Positions 8,700 through 16,972 of a stretch of DNA of 64,000 nt are shown here, piece after piece. The DNA comes from Oceanobacillus iheyensis HTE831 (lineage in GTDB: Bacteria > Bacillota > Bacilli > Bacillales > Amphibacillaceae), in the NCBI RefSeq assembly GCF_000011245.1, contig NC_004193.1, forward strand, positions 2,830,501 to 2,894,500, in the 5' to 3' direction. Positions within the stretch are counted from its first letter, which is position 1. Each line of letters begins with the position of its first letter. The translations under genes were made by a program, and so were the position numbers. Under the pieces are notes generated by a model. The model had not been told where the DNA came from, searched no databases, and saw nothing but the letters and a program-made list of their open reading frames with translations.

Positions 8700-9765
8700 G
8701 CTTTTGCCTTCTTCCTATCCAAAAGATGAAAACCAAAAGACTAATTATCGTATAAAATCGAAGCGGGGTAAGCCATAACACATGACTCTGTACTTGTTCC
8801 CAAGTCGAAATCATATTTGCAGTCATAGTAATGATGATGACAATTATAATTAAAGCAATTGATGCATGAATATTGCTTGTTCGAAACATCGTCTGATACA
8901 ACAAACGTAAAATATGTAATAACATGCCTAAAAAGATCGTTGCATAAAGTAAGAGGCTTAAACCAAACAAACTCGTCAGTGTCTCAAAAATAGACCATTC
9001 TATATCTACTGTGGCCAACATTTCAATATAAGGGAATGTGAAATTCTTTGCTACCTCATATCCAAATACTAATATCGGAGAATAAGCAGAAACAAATATA
9101 ATCGGAATTAAAATCATCGATGACCAGAATATCGTTTTAAAATTATAATCCCCACGACGCTTAGGTAAGAAGGCTAAAAATAAAAAGGTGGGAGTCAAAA
9201 TAAGAAATCCCGTAATAAAAGGTGTTTGTATTAAAAAATCAAAGCTACTAACCTTTGCAGGGAAAAAGTAATACCATTCCGCATTGAAAAAAGATAAGAA
9301 GAATATAACTACAATAATTAGACTTGAAGTCGCTATAATCAAAAAAGAAGTACGAAAAATACTCCCTATCGATCCTAGACCAATATACGTAGCCGCAATG
9401 ATAAACAAAAGCATTACAAATAAAAACGGTGTTTGATTAAGGAATAATACTGTTGTAAATTCTGCATACGTACGAATCGCTGTAATGACCGTTCCAATAA
9501 TGAATAAACTGATGGGTACAAGAACTAATATGGATACAATCCACCGATTTTTAGGTACGTACTCTAAAATATTAGGTTGCTTTAACTTCGACATCCCATA
9601 TAGAAATACTCCTAATAAAACCATATAAGAGAACCCATGTAAAAGAACAACCAGCCAATGACCGTTTTCAACCGTATCGAGGATGAGTGTTGGATATAGA
9701 AGAAACATTAATCCGATATTCACAATTAAGAAATAGGTTATAACCAAAAGATTATTGATTTTCAC
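8689..9765 (-). CDS. GerAB/GerBB family spore germination permease (B subunit)
   Basis: A 358-residue membrane protein with about ten hydrophobic segments, belonging to the amino-acid permease-like B subunits that bind germinants. The GTG at 9765 is preferred because GGAAGGGA lies six bases upstream and the longer reading only adds polar residues from the overlapping gene. It overlaps the last codons of the A-subunit gene by 14 bases, so the two are probably translationally coupled. It is followed immediately by the C subunit. Confidence 0.92.
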   Translation of the reverse strand: MKINNLLVITYFLIVNIGLMFLLYPTLILDTVENGHWLVVLLHGFSYMVLLGVFLYGMSKLKQPNILEYVPKNRWIVSILVLVPISLFIIGTVITAIRTYAEFTTVLFLNQTPFLFVMLLFIIAATYIGLGSIGSIFRTSFLIIATSSLIIVVIFFLSFFNAEWYYFFPAKVSSFDFLIQTPFITGFLILTPTFLFLAFLPKRRGDYNFKTIFWSSMILIPIIFVSAYSPILVFGYEVAKNFTFPYIEMLATVDIEWSIFETLTSLFGLSLLLYATIFLGMLLHILRLLYQTMFRTSNIHASIALIIIVIIITMTANMISTWEQVQSHVLWLTPLRFYTIISLLVFIFWIGRRQKHEI

Positions 9766-11074
9766 TTTGAATCCCTTCCTTTTTCCACCGGACATATGGT
9801 ACTCCAAAATTTGTAATCCGAGCAATATAGGAACATAAAATCAACAGGCTTATCACATGACCTAAAATCCCAAACAAAGCCGAAAAAATTACTATGAAAT
9901 ACTTCATAAGACGTAAAGTGATACCATTCTCAAAATTCACTATAATTCCGTTTGCAATTGTTGTTGCTGCTATAACAATAATTAATACACCACTCACAAG
10001 ACTTGCCTCTACTATTGCTTGCCCTAGAATAATACCACCAACAATTCCAATCGTATTCGATATCGAAAGAGGTAAACGAACTGCAGCCTCCGTAATTAAT
10101 TCAATTAGTAATAGCATAAACATAATTTCTATAAATGCTGGATACGGAACAAATTGCCTGCTCTCTGTTATAGATAATGCTAATTGTATTTTTAGCATTT
10201 CAGGATTTATGGTAATTAATGCAACATATAGTCCTGGTAATAGAAGTGAGAGCATGATTCCAACAATACGAAGTGCATATAGTGCATATACAAACACACT
10301 TAAATAGTTACTATCACTAGGTTGTTTAAAAATATCAAATACCGTGTTAAATAAAACCAATCCGAACGGATAACCATCCATAAAGAAAACAACTTTTCCT
10401 TGCTCTATATACTCCATCGCATTTTCTGGCAATTCCGTCGATGATACACGAGTTACTAAATCAAATTTAGAAAAACCAAGAGCAACATGAACATCTTTTA
10501 CTTGTTTGATTTCATTTGGGAATTCGTCAATTTTTTTCTTGATTTTTTGTACCATTTTTTCATTTGTTGTTCCCTTCAACACAATAAAAGAGAATTTACG
10601 ATTTCTTTGTCCATGTGAAGTCGATAATACTTCCAACTCTTTGGATTTATACTTGCTACGTAGTAATCCAATATTTTGTTGAAGGCTTTCTGTAAATGCA
10701 TCTCTTGCACCGTATATGATGGACTCGTTCACTGGTGCATCGATACTTCGATATAAGGGACGAGATACTGGATCTACAATCAGTGATACTTCCTTCGTAG
10801 GATTCCAAATAATTACCTTACCTTCATAAAGTGTCTTAAATTGCTCAGTGGAACGCATTTTTTTCCATGTAGACTGTTCCGCATGAACATTCGTTTCTTG
10901 TACAGGTATTTCTTCATTCTGTATTAAGGTTTCAATCATTTTCCAAGTAGCTGAAAAATCGACCAAACTTTCGAAACCAATGACACCATATGGGGTTCCA
11001 TTCATATGGATAGAGCTCATTTTCAGATCTTTATTTTTTTTCTGCAAGTCTTTCACCTGATCAATAAATCCCAT
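9752..11074 (-). CDS. GerA family spore germination protein (A subunit)
   Basis: A 440-residue receptor subunit with an N-terminal soluble region (about 1-235) and several membrane segments in the C-terminal half. The family-typical stretch PFGLVLFNTVFDIFKQPSDSNYLSVF precedes the membrane domain. It is somewhat shorter than B. subtilis GerAA because the N-terminal region is reduced. The ATG at 11074 fits the AAGGGGTG ribosome site better than the GTG nine bases upstream. It is first in an A-B-C receptor operon with a SigG-like promoter, consistent with forespore expression. Confidence 0.93.
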   Translation of the reverse strand: MGFIDQVKDLQKKNKDLKMSSIHMNGTPYGVIGFESLVDFSATWKMIETLIQNEEIPVQETNVHAEQSTWKKMRSTEQFKTLYEGKVIIWNPTKEVSLIVDPVSRPLYRSIDAPVNESIIYGARDAFTESLQQNIGLLRSKYKSKELEVLSTSHGQRNRKFSFIVLKGTTNEKMVQKIKKKIDEFPNEIKQVKDVHVALGFSKFDLVTRVSSTELPENAMEYIEQGKVVFFMDGYPFGLVLFNTVFDIFKQPSDSNYLSVFVYALYALRIVGIMLSLLLPGLYVALITINPEMLKIQLALSITESRQFVPYPAFIEIMFMLLLIELITEAAVRLPLSISNTIGIVGGIILGQAIVEASLVSGVLIIVIAATTIANGIIVNFENGITLRLMKYFIVIFSALFGILGHVISLLILCSYIARITNFGVPYVRWKKEGIQSENQ

Positions 11075-11104
11075 ATTTCGCACCCCTTCGTTTCACCTAT
11101 CTTT

Positions 11105-11136
11105 TATTTATGAACCAGGAAGCGATTTTTCATGCA
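11105..11136 (-). promoter_or_regulatory. Candidate SigG-type forespore promoter of the ger operon
   Basis: On the minus strand GCATG (11135-11131) is followed after 18 bases by CATAAATA (11112-11105). SigG promoters read gHATR, 17-18 bases, CATNNTA; only one position of the -10 differs. The start of transcription would lie about 25 bases before the A-subunit ATG. Other ger operons are known to be SigG controlled. Confidence 0.5.
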
Positions 11137-11230
11137 AAATAATCCCATAATTAATCTCAAAATGATGTTATTCGGAAATAAACTACCGTATTATCACCGT
11201 AGAGACAGAACTTTTTATTTAAGTCAATGC

Positions 11231-11264
11231 AAAAAGAGCATTATCACAGACGTGACAATGCTCT
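11231..11264 (-). terminator. Terminator of the DHA2 efflux gene
   Basis: AGAGCATT (11235-11242) pairs with AATGCTCT (11257-11264), with an inner TCAC/GTGA stem. A five-T run follows on the minus strand, downstream of the efflux gene. Confidence 0.85.
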
Positions 11265-11291
11265 ATCATTCAAAAGAAATTTATAAATTAA

Positions 11292-12824
11292 TTAAGAACT
11301 ATACTCCGTTTTATTTTGAGTTTGTAACTTTTTCTTGGTAATCATTTTCCCATCCGTGCCAATTCTACGGATAAAGAGAGATAAGACTAAAGCAATTCCC
11401 ATAATTAATAAGGAAATAAAGAATGAAAAGTTAATTCCTTGAAGCATAGCTTGATTCATTATTTCTGCTTCCATTGTCGCCATTGCTTGTTCAGATGGCA
11501 TTTGACTTGGGTCTATACTATTCATTGCGGATTGTGCTAATTCTTCCGCTTTAGACTCTGTTCGATTATTCATAATGGTAATTAGCAGTGCTGAGCCAAT
11601 TGCTCCCGATATTTGTTGCAAGGTATTATTCATTGCTGTACCATGTGGGTTTTCATGCATCGGCAACTGATTTAAACCATTTGTCATTACAGGCATCATA
11701 ACCATCGACATACCGAAACTACGTATTGCAAATATAAGCATCATCTGTCCAAACGTTGTTTCCATATCTAATTGAGTGAAAAAGTAAGTGGTTGTCATCG
11801 TAATTAGCAAACCTAGGATCGCTAATGTGCGTGCACCAAACTTATCAAATAGTCTTCCGGTTATCGGAGACATGACTCCCATTACAAGTGCGCCAGGCAG
11901 CATCAGTAATCCAGCTTCAAATGGCGTAAATCCTCTAACTGTTTGCACATACAATGGAAGCAAAATCATTCCAGAGAATAATGCCATTGCTAATACAATC
12001 GAAATCGCAGATGATAATGCGAACATTGGATATCTAAAAATCCTGAACTGTAGCATAGGCTCTTCCATTTTTAATTGGCGCAATACTAATGCAATCACTG
12101 AAATGACACCAATTATAATTGTTCCGTATACATATGGACTGCTCCACCCCTGCTCTCCAGCAGAACTAAAACCATATAATAATCCACCAAAACCAAAGCT
12201 GGATAGAACAATGGAAAATACATCAAGTTTAATTTCACGTTGTGGAGTTACATTTTTCAGCTTAAATATCCCGATAATTAATGATAGTAATGCAATCGGA
12301 ATAACAATATCAAATAAAGTTCTCCATTCATAATTCTCTACAATCCAACCTGATAATGTTGGTCCAAGAGCTGGTGCAACAACCATTACAAGACCGAATG
12401 TCCCCATCGCAGTTCCACGTTTTTCAATCGGAAATGCAGTTAGCATAACATTCATAAGTAATGGCATCATTACCGCAGAACCTGCTGCCTGAATTAATCT
12501 AGCGATAAGCAGTACAGCAAAGGTTGGAGATATACTTGCCAACACTGTCCCTATTGTAAATAACGACATTGCCGTTAAAAATAAACTTTTATTTGTAAAG
12601 CGTTGAATCAAAAATGCACTCGCAGGTATTAAAATACCATTAACCAGCATATAACCATTTGTTAACCACTGCACAGCGGTTGGGCTAACTTCAAACTCAT
12701 TCATAATGGATGGCAATGCCACATTCAGCAAAGTCTCGTTTAAAATTGCAACGAATGCACCAATAAATAATATCGCAATCATACCGTAAGGCGGTTTTTT
12801 ATGAAGTGATTCTACATCCGTCAT
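11292..12824 (-). CDS. DHA2 family (14-TM) MFS multidrug efflux transporter
   Basis: A 510-residue drug:proton antiporter of the EmrB/QacA type, with about 14 hydrophobic segments, the motif LNETLLNVALPSI in TM1, and the motif C-like GPTLSGWIVENYEWRTLF in TM5. Three in-frame ATGs start the ORF; the third (12824) has the best spacing (7 bases) from GAAGG. It diverges from a TetR-family regulator across about 310 bp, a common arrangement for pump and repressor. Substrates cannot be predicted. Confidence 0.9.
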   Translation of the reverse strand: MTDVESLHKKPPYGMIAILFIGAFVAILNETLLNVALPSIMNEFEVSPTAVQWLTNGYMLVNGILIPASAFLIQRFTNKSLFLTAMSLFTIGTVLASISPTFAVLLIARLIQAAGSAVMMPLLMNVMLTAFPIEKRGTAMGTFGLVMVVAPALGPTLSGWIVENYEWRTLFDIVIPIALLSLIIGIFKLKNVTPQREIKLDVFSIVLSSFGFGGLLYGFSSAGEQGWSSPYVYGTIIIGVISVIALVLRQLKMEEPMLQFRIFRYPMFALSSAISIVLAMALFSGMILLPLYVQTVRGFTPFEAGLLMLPGALVMGVMSPITGRLFDKFGARTLAILGLLITMTTTYFFTQLDMETTFGQMMLIFAIRSFGMSMVMMPVMTNGLNQLPMHENPHGTAMNNTLQQISGAIGSALLITIMNNRTESKAEELAQSAMNSIDPSQMPSEQAMATMEAEIMNQAMLQGINFSFFISLLIMGIALVLSLFIRRIGTDGKMITKKKLQTQNKTEYSS

Positions 12825-12871
12825 CATCATACCTTCTTTCTTTTATCAAATCGAATTTATCGTTTGTTATA

Positions 12872-12891
12872 TTATTCTATCAACAGAATAA
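12872..12891. promoter_or_regulatory. Inverted repeat, candidate TetR-family operator
   Basis: TTATTCT-ATCAAC-AGAATAA has perfect 7-bp arms. On the minus strand it contains a TTGATA that could be the -35 box of the efflux gene, so a bound repressor would block the pump promoter. Assignment to the adjacent regulator is inference. The remainder of the 12831-13141 gap is AT-rich; a TATAAT at 13094-13099 may serve the regulator gene. Confidence 0.45.
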
Positions 12892-13141
12892 CTACTCATT
12901 CATCTAGACTACTAGTATAAATATATAAAATTAGCATCTGCCTACTAATTCTACCAATGGAGTATTCATCCGTTTTTAAGAAACTTTTATCATTTTATAC
13001 CCATAGTCCAAAAAATACAATACTTATATTCATTAATTTTTATTAAAGTTGATACATCAAAGTTTTTTAGATAAAATTAAATTATACTATCGTTATAATA
13101 TAGTCTTATAATCTTAAAATTTTCAGATAAGGATCGATTGG

Positions 13142-14038
13142 ATGAATCATAAAAAAAAGCAAATTATTGAGGCTGCTCAATCACTATTCATAAAGAAAGG
13201 ATTTACTTCTACTTCTATTCAAGATATTTTAGATGTCGCATCTATCTCAAAGGGCACATTTTATAACCATTTCACTTCTAAAAACGAATGCTTAATAGAG
13301 TTGTTACAGCTAATAAGAGAAGAAATAGTATATGAGCGTAAACTTCTTGCAACTTCAAAAGAAGCTAGTGACAAAACTGTTTTTATTAAACAAATTGCGG
13401 TTCGATTTCATATAGATAAAAAACATAATCTGCTTGCATTATTTTCATCCTTACCTACTCCGTCCACAGAGGATGATGAACTGCATATATATATCAATAC
13501 ACAATATTTGCAAGAGATCGTTTGGATTGCAGATCGGTTGACTTCTATCTACGGAGAGTTCATGAAGAAACACGCTTTTGATTATGCTGTTAGCTTCCTC
13601 GGGAATTTACATTTTACTTCTAAAGTTATGTACGATGTAAAACCTCGAGCCTTGAATGTAGAGACCATCATTAACTTCTCTATATCACAATTAGACAAAA
13701 TTATTCACACGCATTCAGATGATAAACCTATCCTTTTCCAAACGGAATATTTCCATCCATATTTGGAAAAACCAGAGTGTTCTTTAAAAGAATTCAAACT
13801 AGAAATGAAACAAATATTAAAAAGCCTAGAACAACAAATTGATCATACAAATGAACCTAAAACAAAACATTTTATTGATTTTTTATATGAGGAATTAGAA
13901 ACAGAAGAGTCCAGAATGTTTCTTTTAGAAAGTGTTATCCAATCTTTAATTCATGCAGTTGAAGGAACCGATAACGAGAGGAATGCACGGCATCTATTGA
14001 CCTTGCTTAGCTATATGGAAATGGAAAAACAAACATAA
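13142..14038 (+). CDS. TetR/AcrR family transcriptional regulator
   Basis: A 298-residue regulator. The N-terminal DNA-binding domain (about 1-60) has the family pattern IIEAAQSLFIKKGFTSTSIQDIL followed by SISKGTFYNHFTSKNECL. The remaining 230 residues are the ligand/dimer domain, longer than the usual 190-220-residue TetR protein. Divergent orientation to a DHA2 pump suggests it represses that pump and responds to a toxic ligand. A weak AAGGA site is about 10 bases before the ATG. Confidence 0.88.
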   Translation: MNHKKKQIIEAAQSLFIKKGFTSTSIQDILDVASISKGTFYNHFTSKNECLIELLQLIREEIVYERKLLATSKEASDKTVFIKQIAVRFHIDKKHNLLALFSSLPTPSTEDDELHIYINTQYLQEIVWIADRLTSIYGEFMKKHAFDYAVSFLGNLHFTSKVMYDVKPRALNVETIINFSISQLDKIIHTHSDDKPILFQTEYFHPYLEKPECSLKEFKLEMKQILKSLEQQIDHTNEPKTKHFIDFLYEELETEESRMFLLESVIQSLIHAVEGTDNERNARHLLTLLSYMEMEKQT

Positions 14039-14040
14039 AT

Positions 14041-14093
14041 AAAAACGCTGTCCACCAAGTCATCATTTCACTTGGTGGGCAGCGTTAATTTTT
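14041..14093. terminator. Bidirectional terminator between tetR and the LXG gene
   Basis: A 17-bp stem with one wobble, AACGCTGTCCACCAAGT pairing with ACTTGGTGGGCAGCGTT, is flanked by A/T runs on both sides. It closes both the TetR gene and the convergent LXG gene. Confidence 0.92.
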
Positions 14094-14098
14094 CACTT

Positions 14099-14779
14099 CT
14101 ATCCTTGTCTTTTCAACCGGTCTATAAACTCTTGATGAAACTCATAATGGAATAGCTGCTTTGCTTCATACGTCCCTACACTAATATCTCGATTGACTAG
14201 TAATCCATTTAATTCAGACATATATTTATTAACGTTTTTTATATCTCCATATTGGTTATCCAGGATATTAGATGCATTTTGATCAAAATCATACATCTTG
14301 TCTACTGTATCCAACACATGCTTTCTTGAACGTCTGATGTTTTCATGAAATTCTTGATCATCTAAATTAGGAATAGAGACAATATCTCTTATGGAAGAAA
14401 GACTGCGATTAACGGAGTCGGTAAGTGACATAGTCACGTTCCCTGCTTTCTTTAATGACTGCTCCATATCTCTGCGTAAAAATTCTTCATCGATCCAACC
14501 AGTATCACTAGGTTCAATCTGATATAAATTCATTCTTATCTTTCTTAAATTCAGATCATAATTATCAATCATATCCAGCACGTATTGTTGTAAAGGCAAG
14601 TGTGTCTCACGATAAAATGTACGTACCGATTCCGCTGCTTCACCTGTAAAGATATCTTCAGACTCCAGTAAATTTTCTACAGCTTTTTTCATTTCATCAA
14701 GATTCTGTCGTGATTGGTTTAGCATATACTGCGTTTGATCGATTTGTGTATGTAGTTGTTTAATATCCATGGTTTTCAT
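14099..14779 (-). CDS. Orphan LXG-domain protein (type VII secretion effector N-domain without toxin)
   Basis: A 226-residue protein consisting almost wholly of an LXG domain. From the ATG at 14779 it begins MKTMDIKQLHTQIDQT, followed by the FTGEAAESVRTFYRETHLPL region and IVSIPNLDDQEF, all typical of LXG N-termini. LXG proteins of Bacillus are polymorphic toxins exported by the ESX-like T7SS, with a variable C-terminal toxin. Here the protein stops right after the domain and a strong terminator follows six bases later, so no toxin domain remains. No small WXG-like partner or immunity gene is adjacent. ATG 14779 is chosen over the GTG at 14788 by ribosome-site spacing and family start. Confidence 0.78.
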   Translation of the reverse strand: MKTMDIKQLHTQIDQTQYMLNQSRQNLDEMKKAVENLLESEDIFTGEAAESVRTFYRETHLPLQQYVLDMIDNYDLNLRKIRMNLYQIEPSDTGWIDEEFLRRDMEQSLKKAGNVTMSLTDSVNRSLSSIRDIVSIPNLDDQEFHENIRRSRKHVLDTVDKMYDFDQNASNILDNQYGDIKNVNKYMSELNGLLVNRDISVGTYEAKQLFHYEFHQEFIDRLKRQG

Positions 14780-15128
14780 ATCTAACACACCACCTTTGAA
14801 GAACGCTCGAAATCAAACTGTTCCGATATTCATACAAATCATTCTACTACTATTATAATGAAAGTTACCCTAAAAGATAAGCGGATTTCTGATAATTAAA
14901 TCAATTGAACTAAAATACATGTGTTTCTATTATCAAAATAGTTCTTTTCACATAGAGAAAACTTTGTCATCTAGTTCCGTTATCTGAGTTAATTTCATCC
15001 CACAATACATTATATGTAAATTCAAATATTGCATCGATATATTTTCAAAAAAGTTTCAATTTTATTGTTGCATTATTATCATGCAATTCTCCTCTATTAT
15101 ATCCTACCATAGGCATATACAACAATAA

Positions 15129-15157
15129 TAGACACCTTTAGACCCATATAGTATACT
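15129..15157 (+). promoter_or_regulatory. SigA-type promoter of the lipoprotein gene
   Basis: TAGACA (15129-15134), 17-base spacer, TATACT (15152-15157). Transcription would begin just before 15165, which makes ATG 15189 with its own ribosome site the likely start. The rest of the 14789-15188 gap is AT-rich and holds nothing else I recognise. Confidence 0.65.
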
Positions 15158-15188
15158 TAGCTCGATGATGCTAAAAGGACGTGAAGTC

Positions 15189-15905
15189 ATGAAAAGATTG
15201 GTGTTTCTTTTATTAATTTCAATTATTTTCTCCTTATCAGCTTGTTCAGAGAATAAGGAAGATATTGTTGAAAAAACACTAGAAACGAAAGAAACTATCG
15301 AGAGCTATACTACTGATTATGGAATTTCAATAGATGTAGAGACAGAATTCCGAAATGAATCTTCGTCCGTACAAGGAAATGCAACTATTGCGGAAAAGCC
15401 AGCAGCACTGCATCAAATTTTCACATCAACAACAACGAATGACGAATCAACTGTAGAAGGATATATGGTCGGAGAAGACAGTTATATTAAAGAGGGTGAT
15501 TCTGATTGGATTCACCAAAAAATTGATCCGGAAGCTATACAATTTGAACCATCCTATAAAGATATACTAGATATCATCGAAAAAACACAAAAAAATACTG
15601 AGTTTAAAGAACAAGATGGTACATATCAACTTTCATTTGAAGGATATAATCAGGAAATTTATGATGCGTTAGCAAGTCCCTTTAGCGTAGAACTTACGGG
15701 ATTCCAGGTGGATAAAGATATAGAACAAAAACTAATAATTTTAATTAACAAAGATGATTATACAGTACAAACATTACAATACGATATTGTAGCAGACAAT
15801 GCAGATACAGGAAACATTACGATGGATATTCACATGGACTACAATAACTTTAATGAAGTGGAAGAAATCACAATACCCGAGGAAGCAAAAAATTCATCTT
15901 CCTAA
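15189..15905 (+). CDS. DUF6612-like lipoprotein of unknown function
   Basis: A 238-residue protein with a signal peptide and lipobox LSAC (Cys19), then an acidic, beta-rich soluble region with no membrane segment. The pattern (charged linker, KETIESYTTDYGISIDVETEF, later YMVGEDSYIKEGDSDWI) resembles Bacillaceae lipoproteins of the DUF6612/LolA-like fold; that link is from memory of the family and moderate in strength. ATG 15189 follows AAAGGA; the ATG at 15165 would be almost leaderless. It is monocistronic with its own promoter and terminator. Confidence 0.8.
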   Translation: MKRLVFLLLISIIFSLSACSENKEDIVEKTLETKETIESYTTDYGISIDVETEFRNESSSVQGNATIAEKPAALHQIFTSTTTNDESTVEGYMVGEDSYIKEGDSDWIHQKIDPEAIQFEPSYKDILDIIEKTQKNTEFKEQDGTYQLSFEGYNQEIYDALASPFSVELTGFQVDKDIEQKLIILINKDDYTVQTLQYDIVADNADTGNITMDIHMDYNNFNEVEEITIPEEAKNSSS

Positions 15906-15919
15906 TGCAGATGAAGCAC

Positions 15920-15955
15920 AAGCCGACTACCAACGATTGATAGTCGGCTTCATTT
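15920..15955 (+). terminator. Terminator of the DUF6612-like lipoprotein gene
   Basis: AAGCCGACTA (15920-15929) pairs with TAGTCGGCTT (15941-15950), followed by a short T-rich stretch. Confidence 0.8.
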
Positions 15956-16076
15956 ATGGAAGCACATCGTTGCAGGGAGTGTGTTACTTTCCTTCCAATT
16001 TTGCTTCACCATACTTATTTCATATATACGCACCTCGTGATAAAATTAACCCTGTTTTTTGGTCATATCAAATTCT

Positions 16077-16646
16077 TTACTTCATCTTTTTTAAATTTTC
16101 CCATCCTGCCGACCGAAGTTTCTTTCTAACCTCTCTTGCCCAGCCCTTTACCGCTACTATGGTCACCTGTTCCTGATCGGCTATTTCCTGTATTGACATT
16201 CCTTCAACAACATAGTATCGCACCCACTTCCATTCCTTCTCTGTAAGTAATTTGCGTATACCTTCCCATAATGCTCTATCTATGTCCATAGCATTTTCAA
16301 CTTCCGTATCACGATCTATTAATATATGACTAACTCCTGTTGGATTTCGATAATTCCCAGTGGTGGTATCTACTTGATATTGTTTTTTATACTTTTCCAA
16401 TGCTTCCTTCTCTTTCCCTCCTTTTCGAATTGTGTCGATGAGACGATTACGTATTGTATAATTCATATACGTTGAAAGGGGACCTTTATCTGGCTGATAA
16501 TTTTCAAATGCCTTCCACATTGCAACCAGACCTTCTTGAAAGTATTCCTCATCTTTGTCGTCAATTTGCATTTGGTGTAATTGATAGTGAACCCTTCGTT
16601 TATTTTGATTTAAAAAATCCTCTAGATCCCAGTTTTGTTTCATCAT
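16077..16646 (-). CDS. Sigma-70 family RNA polymerase sigma factor (short, stand-alone)
   Basis: A 189-residue sigma factor. Region 2 covers about residues 15-85, with the sequence DEEYFQEGLVAMWKAFENYQPDKGPLSTYMNYTIRNRLIDTIRK, and region 4 covers about 130-185 with an HTH in GMSIQEIADQEQVTIVAVKGWAREVRKKL. Two adjacent ATGs (16646, 16643) follow AGGAGG. No anti-sigma gene lies next to it, unlike most ECF sigma factors. Regulon and signal are unknown; similar short SigH/ComX-like factors occur across Bacillales. Confidence 0.85.
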   Translation of the reverse strand: MMKQNWDLEDFLNQNKRRVHYQLHQMQIDDKDEEYFQEGLVAMWKAFENYQPDKGPLSTYMNYTIRNRLIDTIRKGGKEKEALEKYKKQYQVDTTTGNYRNPTGVSHILIDRDTEVENAMDIDRALWEGIRKLLTEKEWKWVRYYVVEGMSIQEIADQEQVTIVAVKGWAREVRKKLRSAGWENLKKMK

Positions 16647-16906
16647 ATCTCCTCCTAATAATATAAATTACTATTATCATAGACAACTGCTATTCGAATT
16701 GCACTTTTGCTAAAAGAGATTTCCCTTGTAGAAAAACTAATTTTCCTATGGTAATTTTTAATTTTGTTTATTTCTATCAAGGTAAAATTAGATTTTGACG
16801 AAGGTTTTAGCAAGTTACTATGCAATTTCAGTTTCTAAGCATATTTTTATGAAGGAGTATTTTAGGACGCTTTATTTCTTTATAATTAAGGACCTATAAA
16901 ACATAA
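16647..16906. other. Non-coding gap, no recognised feature
   Basis: AT-rich sequence between the sigma factor start and the BCCT terminator. I see no ORF with a ribosome site, no repeat and no clear promoter pair. Confidence 0.5.
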
Positions 16907-16949
16907 AAATCCGAACGAAGCATATTGATAAACGCATTCGTTCGGATTT
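16907..16949 (-). terminator. Terminator of the BCCT transporter gene
   Basis: AAATCCGAACGAA pairs perfectly with TTCGTTCGGATTT across a 17-base loop; a T-rich tract follows on the minus strand. Confidence 0.82.
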
Positions 16950-16972
16950 ATATTTCTCATCTTAAAGTCTAG

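Noticed and set aside
11132..11341. Plus-strand ORF of 69 codons
   Set aside because: Runs through the efflux-gene terminator and into its antisense; no ribosome site.
15799..16176. Plus-strand ORF of 125 codons
   Set aside because: Overlaps the end of the lipoprotein gene, its terminator and the antisense of the sigma factor gene; composition not protein-like.
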